From CAVTBX01 sp963733135 (lineage in GTDB: Bacteria; Actinomycetota; Thermoleophilia; Gaiellales; Gaiellaceae), in assembly GCA_963733135.1 (NCBI GenBank), contig CAVTBX010000007.1, positions 1 through 64,000 on the forward strand: a stretch of 64,000 bases of DNA, given 5' to 3'. The notes below the pieces were generated by a model. That model ran no database searches, was not told the origin of the DNA, and worked only from the letters and a program-made list of their open reading frames with translations. Position 1 is the stretch's first letter. Each line of letters starts with the position of its first letter. A program made the position numbers and the translations under genes. Positions 57,526 through 64,000 of this stretch are shown here, in pieces.

Positions 57526-59213
57526 CCACCCGGCTCGTCAACCGCAGGATCCGGCTCGTCGTCGCGGTCTTCGCGCTCGTCTTCGCCGCGACGCTCGCCC
57601 GAGCGGCCTGGCTCCAGGGGGTGAGAGCGGGTGGTCTCGATGCACTGGCTGCGAGCCAGCAGCGGGAGACAGTCGCGATCGCGGCGCGACGAGGGACGAT
57701 CTACGACCGGATGGGACGGGCCCTTGCGATCGGCGAGCAGGCCACGACCGTGTACGCCAATCCGAAGCAGATCATCGACCCGCAAGAGGTCGCGGAGCGT
57801 GTCGCGGTCGCTCTCGGGCTCAAAGCGGAGAAGCTCCTGCCGCTCCTCTCCGACCGCTCCAAGGGCTTCGTCTACCTGGCCCGGAAGGCAGATCCCGAGG
57901 ACGCTGAGCTCCTCGAGCAACAGAACATCGTCGGCCTCGGATTCCTTCGCGAGGAACGGCGAGCCTATCCGCAGGGGTCGATCGGCTCGGAGGTCGTCGG
58001 ATATGCGGGGCTCGACAACGAGGGCCTGGCCGGGCTCGAGCTCGAGCTCGACGGGACCCTCGCGGGCTCGTCAGGCAGCGAGAGCGTGGTCCGCGATCCA
58101 TTCGGGCGCTCGCTCAAGGTGCTCGAGACGAAGCCGGTCGAGCACGGGAGGGACGTCTACCTGACGCTCGACGAGACGCTTCAGGGCCAGGTCGAGCGCA
58201 TCCTCGCGCAGACACGCGCGCAGTGGGCGGCGAAGGCGGCGACCGCGGTCGTGCTCGACCCGCGCACCGGTGGAGTGCTCGCGATGGCCGTGGAGCCCGG
58301 GTTCGACGCGAATCGCTTCTCGGACGTGCCGCGCGACCGTCAGCGGAACCGCGCCGTAACCGACACATACGAGCCCGGGTCGACGTTCAAGGTGGTCACG
58401 CTCAGCGGGGTGCTCGAGGACGGGCTTGTGACCCCGACGACGAAGTACACGCTGAAGCCGTCGATCCGAGTCTCGGATCGTGTCATCCACGACGCCGAGC
58501 CCCGGCCGACGATGACGATGACGGTCGCCGAGATCCTCTCCAACTCGTCCAACGTCGGGACGATCACGCTGGCGCTCGGCCTCGGGCCCGATGGTCTCAG
58601 CCACTGGATCGACCGCTTCGGCTTCGGTCACGAGACCGGCATCGACTTCCCCGGCGAGAGCGAGGGCATCGTCCTGCCGACCTCGGAGTGGTCCGGATCG
58701 ACGATCGGCAACGTTCCGATTGGCCAGGGCATCGCCGTGACGCCGATCCAGATGGCGTCCGTGTACGCGGCGATCGCCAACGGTGGGGTGGCAATCGAGC
58801 CGCACCTGGTCGGCCGCGTCGACGAGCAAGACCGTGCGAAGCCGGAACGCAGGCGAATCATCTCCTCAGAGACCGCGCACGAGCTGACGGCGATGCTCCG
58901 GGACGTCGTTCGAAAGGGCAGCGGGACCGCTGCCCAGGTCGCCGGCTACTCGGTGGCTGGGAAGACGGGAACAGCTGCCAAGCCCGATCCCGTGCTGGGC
59001 GGTTACTCGGACTCGAAGTACGTGAGCTCGTTCGTCGGCTTTGTCCCGTCCACGCGGCCGCGTCTCTGCGTGCTCGTCACCGTCGACGAGCCGAGGGGCG
59101 CCATCTGGGGAGGAGCGGTTGCAGCGCCGGCGTTCGCCAAGATCGCCGAGTTCGCGCTCCAGTACCTCGAGGTGCCGCCGGATCAGCGCTCCGGGGGCCT
59201 CGCCTCGGGGTAG
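57522..59213 (+). CDS. ftsI: septal peptidoglycan transpeptidase (penicillin-binding protein)
   Basis: 563 residues. N-terminal membrane anchor (about 10-30), dimerisation domain with RRGTIYDRMGRALAIG, and a transpeptidase domain with SxxK at Ser287-Lys290 (EPGSTFKVV), SxN at Ser342-Asn344 (SNSSN) and KTG at 481-483. Cross-links septal peptidoglycan. Length is normal for class B PBPs; no PASTA domains are seen. GTG start coupled to ftsL. Confidence 0.95.
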   Translation: MTTRLVNRRIRLVVAVFALVFAATLARAAWLQGVRAGGLDALAASQQRETVAIAARRGTIYDRMGRALAIGEQATTVYANPKQIIDPQEVAERVAVALGLKAEKLLPLLSDRSKGFVYLARKADPEDAELLEQQNIVGLGFLREERRAYPQGSIGSEVVGYAGLDNEGLAGLELELDGTLAGSSGSESVVRDPFGRSLKVLETKPVEHGRDVYLTLDETLQGQVERILAQTRAQWAAKAATAVVLDPRTGGVLAMAVEPGFDANRFSDVPRDRQRNRAVTDTYEPGSTFKVVTLSGVLEDGLVTPTTKYTLKPSIRVSDRVIHDAEPRPTMTMTVAEILSNSSNVGTITLALGLGPDGLSHWIDRFGFGHETGIDFPGESEGIVLPTSEWSGSTIGNVPIGQGIAVTPIQMASVYAAIANGGVAIEPHLVGRVDEQDRAKPERRRIISSETAHELTAMLRDVVRKGSGTAAQVAGYSVAGKTGTAAKPDPVLGGYSDSKYVSSFVGFVPSTRPRLCVLVTVDEPRGAIWGGAVAAPAFAKIAEFALQYLEVPPDQRSGGLASG

Positions 59214-59386
59214 CCGCCATGCCTCGCTCCAGCCGCCGCACGCCGTTTCAACCTCTGGGGCCCCCGGCCTCCTCCCCGCGGACAGCGTATCGATGAAAGG
59301 CGCGCGTGTCTGTCACGAAGTGTGCAAAAGCACGAGCAAAACAGCACCTTTTCACACCGTGGAGGGGGGAGAGAGGACGGGCGGCG

Positions 59387-60868
59387 TTGGTAGAATCCTG
59401 CGCCATCGAGCTTAGGGCCCTCAGCGAGGCCGTGAGGCCCGAGCGCACGGTCGATCTCGCCTCGGTCGACGTCACCGACCTCGCCTTCGACGCCGGGCGC
59501 GTCGAGCCTGGGACGTTGTTCTTCTGCGTTCGAGGCTTCACGGCGGACGGCCATGACTTCGCCGCGGACGCGGTCGCCCACGGCGCCGTCGCCCTTGTCG
59601 TGGAACGTGAGCTCGACCTGCCCGTGCCTCAGCTCGTCGTCGGCAACGCGCGCCTGGCGATGGGGCAAGCGGCCGACGTGTTCTTCGGCACGCCGACTCG
59701 CGAGCTCCAGATCGTCGGCGTGACCGGGACGAACGGCAAGACCACGACGTCGTTCTTGCTCTACTCCATCCTCGCGGCGGCCGGTCGGAGGCCAGGTCTC
59801 CTTGGCACGGTCGAGAGCCGGATCGGCGGAGAGCGGCGTGCCGTCCAGCGCACGACTCCGGAGGCAATCGACCTCCAGCGCACCTTCCGCGAGATGCTCG
59901 ACGCGGGCGACCGGAGCTGCGCGCTCGAGGCGTCATCGCACGCCTCGACGTTGAAGCGGCTGGTGGGAGTCCGCTTCGCGGCGCTCGTCTTCACGAACCT
60001 CTCGCAGGATCATCTCGACTTCCACGGGACGATGGCGGACTACTTCGACGCCAAGAGGAGGCTCTTCGTGGAGCCGGGTCCGGACGGCGTTCGGGCCCCG
60101 GCCGCCGTGAACGTCGGGGACGAGCACGGCCGGCGCCTCGCGGATGAGCTTCGAAGTCTCGGGGGCGAGCTGGTGACCTTCGGGCTGACTGACACCGCTG
60201 ACGTGAACGCGTCCGAGCTCGAGATCTCGCGCTCCGGCTCGGAGTTCGAGGCCGCGGGACTCAGCATCCGTACTCGTCTGCGCGGCCGGTTCAACGTCGA
60301 GAACATCCTCGGTGCGATCGCCGCTGCACGGCTCCTCGAGCTCGACGACGATGCGATTCGACGTGGGATCGAGCATCTCCAGGGTGTGCCGGGCAGGTTC
60401 GAGCCGGTCGACGAGGGACAACCGTTCGCCGTGCTCGTCGACTATGCGCACACGCCCGAGGCACTCGAGAACGTCCTCGTCGAAGCCCGTGGCCTGGCGG
60501 ACGGGCGTCTCGTCTGCGTCTTCGGCTGCGGCGGCGACCGCGACCGTGAGAAGCGCCCCCTGATGGGGGCGGTGGCGACCCGGCTCGCGGATGCCGTCAC
60601 GATCACGTCCGACAACCCGAGAAGCGAGGATCCACTTGCGATCATCGAGGAGATCGCAGCGGGGGCGGGAACTACGGCTGCCGTCGAGCCGGACCGCGCA
60701 CGCGCAATCGAGCGCGCGCTGGCAGAGGCCGGCGACGGAGACGTCGTCGTGATCGCCGGCAAGGGCCACGAGCCGGGGCAGGAGATTTCCGGCCGGACGA
60801 TTCCGTTCGACGACCGGCAGGTCGCCCGCGATGCCCTCCGGCGCCTCACTGCGGGGATCTCGTCGTGA
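59387..60868 (+). CDS. murE: UDP-MurNAc-tripeptide synthetase (meso-diaminopimelate adding)
   Basis: About 493 residues from TTG 59387. Mur-ligase motifs: GVTGTNGKTTTSFLLYSILA, TTPEAIDLQRTFREML, EASSHASTLKRLVGVRFAAL, FTNLSQDHLDFHGTMADYF, VDYAHTPEALENVL, FGCGGDRDREKRPLMG and SDNPRSEDP. The DNPR motif indicates meso-DAP as substrate. Start ambiguous: TTG 59387, GTG 59432, or an unusual ATC at 59405 matching the family N-terminus. Stop overlaps murF. Confidence 0.95.
   Translation: MVESCAIELRALSEAVRPERTVDLASVDVTDLAFDAGRVEPGTLFFCVRGFTADGHDFAADAVAHGAVALVVERELDLPVPQLVVGNARLAMGQAADVFFGTPTRELQIVGVTGTNGKTTTSFLLYSILAAAGRRPGLLGTVESRIGGERRAVQRTTPEAIDLQRTFREMLDAGDRSCALEASSHASTLKRLVGVRFAALVFTNLSQDHLDFHGTMADYFDAKRRLFVEPGPDGVRAPAAVNVGDEHGRRLADELRSLGGELVTFGLTDTADVNASELEISRSGSEFEAAGLSIRTRLRGRFNVENILGAIAAARLLELDDDAIRRGIEHLQGVPGRFEPVDEGQPFAVLVDYAHTPEALENVLVEARGLADGRLVCVFGCGGDRDREKRPLMGAVATRLADAVTITSDNPRSEDPLAIIEEIAAGAGTTAAVEPDRARAIERALAEAGDGDVVVIAGKGHEPGQEISGRTIPFDDRQVARDALRRLTAGISS
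59391..59396 (+). promoter_or_regulatory. TAGAAT -10 box before murE
   Basis: A perfect TAGAAT ends 8 nt before an ATC codon at 59405 that coincides with the expected MurE N-terminus (IELRALSEAV). The same spacing is seen for GTG/ATG starts elsewhere in this window. Confidence 0.45.
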
Positions 60869-62172
60869 TTCCTGTCTCCCTCCAGGAGGTCGCCTCCCTC
60901 GTCTCCGGCGCTCTCGAGGTGACCGCGGGCGCCGACGAGGTCAGCGGCGTCGAGATCGACTCACGGCGCGTCGAGCCGGGTGACCTCTTCGTCGCGGTAG
61001 GCGGTGGGGCGGCGTACGTCGGCGACGCGCGGTCACGCGGATCCGCGGCAACCCTCGTTCCGGATGACGCCTTCGCGGCTCTGGCGGCGCTCGGCCGCGC
61101 TGTGCGGGCACGCAGCGCGGCTCGAGTCGTTGCCGTGACGGGCTCGGTCGGAAAGACCACCACCAAGGACATCCTGGGGGCGCTCGTCCGCCCGCATGTC
61201 GACGCTGTGGTTGCCGAAGGGAGCCACAACAACGAGATCGGCCTGCCCCTCACCCTCTGCCGGATCGACGCCGAGACCGAGGTCGTCGTCGTCGAGATGG
61301 GCATGCGCGGCCTCGGGCAGATCGCCGATCTCGCGTCGATCGCCCGCCCGGACATCGGGATCGTCACAAGCGTTGCCCCTGTTCACCTCGAGCTCCTCGG
61401 GACGGTCGAGCGGGTCGCGGAGGCAAAGGCCGAGGTGATCTGTGCCCTGCCCGCAGGAGGCACCGCGGTGATCCCGGCTCGCGAGCCCCTCCTCGACCCG
61501 TACCTGCGTGCAGACGTCAAGGTGACACGGTTCGGGCCAGGAGGCGACATGAAGCTTGCCTCGCTCCGCACGCTTGTCTCTGGGTCCGCGCTCGAGATCG
61601 ATGCCTTCGGGGAGCGAATCGGGCTCACGTTCCCATTCCGCGGGCGGCATAACGCGAGCAATGCGCTCGCGGCGCTCGCCGCCTACACGGCGCTCGGCCT
61701 GCCGCTGGCCGAGGCTCACCGTGGCGCAGCCGACGTGCGGCTCTCGCGCTGGCGGGGGGAGGAGGCGCCGTTACCGGGCGACGGGCTCCTCATCAACGAC
61801 GCCTATAACGCGAACCCCGTCGCGATGGCGGCTGCTCTCGACCATCTGGCAGATCGCTCGGGCGGGAGACGGAAGGTTGCCGTTCTCGGCGACATGGCCG
61901 AGCTCGGCATCGAGGGTTCCCGCTATCACCACGAGGTGGGTGCGGCCGCCGGGCGCGCCGGTGTCGACGTGCTGATCGCCGTCGGGCCGCTTGCGCGCGG
62001 GTACCTGGATGGCGCGCGCGGGATCTCTTGCGCGCGCTGGGCTCCGGACGCAGAAGGCGGTCTGGCGGTGTTGCGGGATGTTCTCCAGCCCGGCGATTGC
62101 GTCCTGGTCAAAGGCTCTCGCTCGATGCATCTCGAGACGCTCGCCGACGCCCTCACGGTCGTGCCGGTCTAG
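60865..62172 (+). CDS. murF: UDP-MurNAc-tripeptide:D-Ala-D-Ala ligase
   Basis: 435 residues. ATP motif VAVTGSVGKTTTKDILGALV, EGSHNNEIGLPLTLCRIDAE, VVEMGMRGLGQIADLASIAR, FRGRHNASNALAALAAYTAL, LINDAYNANPVAMAAALDHL and KVAVLGDMAELGIEGSRYHH. Adds D-Ala-D-Ala to the tripeptide precursor. GTG start coupled to murE (GTGA). Confidence 0.96.
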   Translation: MIPVSLQEVASLVSGALEVTAGADEVSGVEIDSRRVEPGDLFVAVGGGAAYVGDARSRGSAATLVPDDAFAALAALGRAVRARSAARVVAVTGSVGKTTTKDILGALVRPHVDAVVAEGSHNNEIGLPLTLCRIDAETEVVVVEMGMRGLGQIADLASIARPDIGIVTSVAPVHLELLGTVERVAEAKAEVICALPAGGTAVIPAREPLLDPYLRADVKVTRFGPGGDMKLASLRTLVSGSALEIDAFGERIGLTFPFRGRHNASNALAALAAYTALGLPLAEAHRGAADVRLSRWRGEEAPLPGDGLLINDAYNANPVAMAAALDHLADRSGGRRKVAVLGDMAELGIEGSRYHHEVGAAAGRAGVDVLIAVGPLARGYLDGARGISCARWAPDAEGGLAVLRDVLQPGDCVLVKGSRSMHLETLADALTVVPV

Positions 62173-62178
62173 GCCGCC

Positions 62179-63189
62179 ATGGTCCCGGTTCTCCTTGCAG
62201 GGATCCTCGCGATGGCCATCTCCATCGCCGCGGGCCCGAAGTTCATCGACTTCCTCCGCAGAAACGAGCTCGGCCAGCACATCCGTGAAGAGGGACCGGA
62301 GGGGCACGTGACGAAACAGGGCACGCCGACGATGGGCGGCCTTCTGATCATGCTCTCGATGACGATCCCGTTTCTCGTCTTCTCGAAGCACACTCTTCCA
62401 GCTCTGACCGCGTTCTTCGTGACGCTCGGGTGCGCCGCGGTCGGATTCGTCGACGACTGGACGAAGGTCACGAACCGCCGGTCGCTCGGCCTCTCAGGGC
62501 GCTGGAAGCTCCTGCTGCTCGGCGGCATCACGGTGGTGGTGGGGCTGGTCGTCCACTCGCGCGACTTCAAGACGACTATCTACCTGCCGCTCGTCGACGT
62601 CGACTTGCCGCTCTCCTGGGCCTGGTACGCGCTCCTGTTCCTGATCATCGCGGGCGCCGCGAACGGCGTGAACCTCACCGACGGGCTCGACGGGCTCGCG
62701 GCGGGCACGGCGACGATCGCCCTCCTCACGTACACGGCAATGACGATCGTCGCGTACTTCGTGAGCCTCCGTCAGGGTCCGGCGGACAAGGACGATCTCG
62801 ACCTCGCCATCCTCGGAGCCAGCCTCATCGGTGCTTCGATCGGGTTCCTCTGGTACAACGCGTTTCCGGCCCAGGTGTTCATGGGGGACACCGGCTCCAT
62901 GGGCCTCGGTGGGGCACTCGCGGCCTTCGCGATCATGACGAAGACCGAGGTTCTCCTGATGCTGATCGGCGGGATCTTCCTGATCGAGGCCCTGTCGGTG
63001 ATGCTCCAGGTGTTCACCTTCAAGTTCCTCGGCCGGCGCGTCTTGCTCATGGCACCGCTCCACCACCACTTCGAGATGAAGGCATGGTCGGAGTCGAGGA
63101 TCATGGTGCGGTTCTGGATCGCGGCGGCGATCTTCTGCGCGTGCGCCTTCGTCCTTTACTACCAGTCGTTCTCGAAGTTCGCGAGCTGA
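62179..63189 (+). CDS. mraY: phospho-MurNAc-pentapeptide transferase
   Basis: 336 residues, about ten TM helices. KQGTPTMGGLLIMLSM, VGFVDDWTKVTNRRSLGLSG, NGVNLTDGLDGLAAGTATIA, WYNAFPAQVFMGDTGSMGLG and LMAPLHHHFEMKAWSESRIM carry the catalytic Asp and His-rich motifs. Makes lipid I at the inner face of the membrane. ATG start 6 bp after murF. Confidence 0.96.
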   Translation: MVPVLLAGILAMAISIAAGPKFIDFLRRNELGQHIREEGPEGHVTKQGTPTMGGLLIMLSMTIPFLVFSKHTLPALTAFFVTLGCAAVGFVDDWTKVTNRRSLGLSGRWKLLLLGGITVVVGLVVHSRDFKTTIYLPLVDVDLPLSWAWYALLFLIIAGAANGVNLTDGLDGLAAGTATIALLTYTAMTIVAYFVSLRQGPADKDDLDLAILGASLIGASIGFLWYNAFPAQVFMGDTGSMGLGGALAAFAIMTKTEVLLMLIGGIFLIEALSVMLQVFTFKFLGRRVLLMAPLHHHFEMKAWSESRIMVRFWIAAAIFCACAFVLYYQSFSKFAS

Positions 63190-63202
63190 GCGGGCAGCGG
63201 TC

Positions 63203-64000
63203 GTGACCGACGAGCTCGGCCCGGTGCTCGTGGTGGGCCTCGCGCGTTCGGGTGAGGCCGCGGCACTTGCGCTCGCGCGGCGGGGTGTCCAGGTGACCGG
63301 GGTCGACCGGTGTGAGACCGATGCGGTCGGAAGGCTTCGCGAGGCGGGTGTCGAAGTCGTCGTCGGCGCGGTCGAGCCCGCGCTCATCGACGGCATGGCC
63401 ACCATCGTGAAGAGCCCCGGCGTTCCCCGCGAAGCGCGCCTCGTGGAGGCGGCGAACCGGCGTGGGCTGACCGTCTGGAGCGAGGTCGAGCTGGGCTCGC
63501 GACTGCTTCCGAATCCGATCCTCGGCATCACCGGGACGAACGGCAAGACGACCACCAGCGAGCTCGTCGGTGAGATCTTTCGAGCTGCGGGCAAGCCCGT
63601 CGCGGTGGCGGGGAACGTCGGCCGGCCGCTAACCGCTCTCGACGGGGTGGTCGCGTCCGACGTCTGGGTGGTCTGCGAGCTCTCGAGCTTCCAGCTGGAG
63701 GACATCGAGTCCTTCCGGCCGCAGATCGCTGTCCTCTTGAACGTGACTCCGGATCATCTCGACCGGCACGGAAGCATCGAGGACTACCGTGCCGCCAAGC
63801 TCAAGATCTTCGAGAACCAGACCGCGGCCAATGTCGCCGTGGTGCCGCGGGGCTTCCCCCCGATCCCGGGCGCGGCTCGACGCGTGGAGTTCGCAGCCGT
63901 CGATGAGCTCCCGGCCGAGCCGCGGATTCCGGGAGAGCACAATCGTGAGAACGCAGCGGCGGCGACGGCCGCAGCCCGAGCGGCTGGAATCGCCGACGAC
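63203..64000 (+). CDS. murD: UDP-MurNAc-L-alanine:D-glutamate ligase, 5' part
   Basis: Open to the window edge (266 codons visible). GTG start 13 bp after mraY. LVVGLARSGEAAALALARRG Rossmann-type start, VKSPGVP, the ATP loop GITGTNGKTTTSELVGEIF, AGNVGRPL, CELSSFQLEDIESFRPQIAV, LNVTPDHLDRHGSIEDYRAA and GEHNRENAAAATAAAR. Adds D-Glu to UDP-MurNAc-L-Ala. The C-terminal domain lies beyond the window. Confidence 0.95.
   Translation, partial: MTDELGPVLVVGLARSGEAAALALARRGVQVTGVDRCETDAVGRLREAGVEVVVGAVEPALIDGMATIVKSPGVPREARLVEAANRRGLTVWSEVELGSRLLPNPILGITGTNGKTTTSELVGEIFRAAGKPVAVAGNVGRPLTALDGVVASDVWVVCELSSFQLEDIESFRPQIAVLLNVTPDHLDRHGSIEDYRAAKLKIFENQTAANVAVVPRGFPPIPGAARRVEFAAVDELPAEPRIPGEHNRENAAAATAAARAAGIADD

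Noticed and set aside
59220..59297. 25-codon ORF after ftsI
   Set aside because: Short, Pro/Arg-rich, no ribosome-binding site and no resemblance to a known small division protein.

Overview
The window is about 64 kb of very GC-rich, gene-dense bacterial chromosome. It resembles a deep-branching actinobacterial lineage such as the Thermoleophilia (inference). Points in favour are the GC content, many GTG starts, a fused PafB-PafC regulator, a fused SecDF, an actinobacterial-style mraZ-to-murD cell-wall cluster with a meso-DAP-type MurE, and frequent -10-like TANNNT boxes 6-9 nt before start codons, which suggest leaderless transcripts. No rRNA, tRNA, CRISPR array, prophage or intact insertion sequence was found.

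Layout. 1-2.9 kb: end of a 2-oxoacid dehydrogenase E2 gene, a VOC protein and E3 (lpdA). 2.9-10 kb: small accessory enzymes and regulators (FAD oxidoreductase, tandem GNAT, cupins, a Clp_N/HTH regulator, AhpD-like protein, small zinc-ribbon protein). 10-15.6 kb: dnaE, a LysM/transglycosylase, hpt and a nuclease-like gene. 15.7-19.6 kb: a tightly overlapping four-gene operon of a metallophosphoesterase, cyclic 2,3-diphosphoglycerate synthetase (with an apparent 1-nt frameshift), 2-phosphoglycerate kinase and a GlpX-like protein lacking several canonical FBPase active-site residues. 19.8-26.9 kb: DUF3152 protein, DUF59 protein, zinc-type alcohol dehydrogenase, queG, pafBC and dinB. 27-34.6 kb: zinc-ribbon/SPOR-like pair, aldehyde dehydrogenase, 3-hydroxyacyl-CoA dehydrogenase, pdxH and a response regulator. 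34.7-44 kb: histidine kinase, the classical queA-tgt-yajC-secDF run and a UbiB-family kinase. 44-55.7 kb: VOC dioxygenases, an atypical response regulator, an AlkA-like glycosylase, hyuA/hyuB, an ECF sigma factor with ogt, a PfkB kinase and a winged-helix protein. 55.7-64 kb: the dcw cluster mraZ-rsmH-ftsL-ftsI-murE-murF-mraY-murD, with four MraZ-box-like repeats in front of mraZ; murD runs off the end.

Striking non-coding content: several families of palindromes sit directly after stop codons. One is a 27-bp GTAGGGGC... hairpin with covarying arms (seven copies). Another is a GAAATC/GATTTC composite hairpin (two copies). A third is a set of 90-172 bp CTAG-bounded long inverted repeats (three copies). 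A minus-strand 3' fragment of infA and a duplicated 3' end of an alcohol dehydrogenase gene are also present.

Most notable biology: the putative cyclic-2,3-diphosphoglycerate operon. This solute is known from thermophilic methanogens, and here its two biosynthetic enzymes are coupled to a phosphoesterase and to a catalytically remodelled GlpX paralogue.
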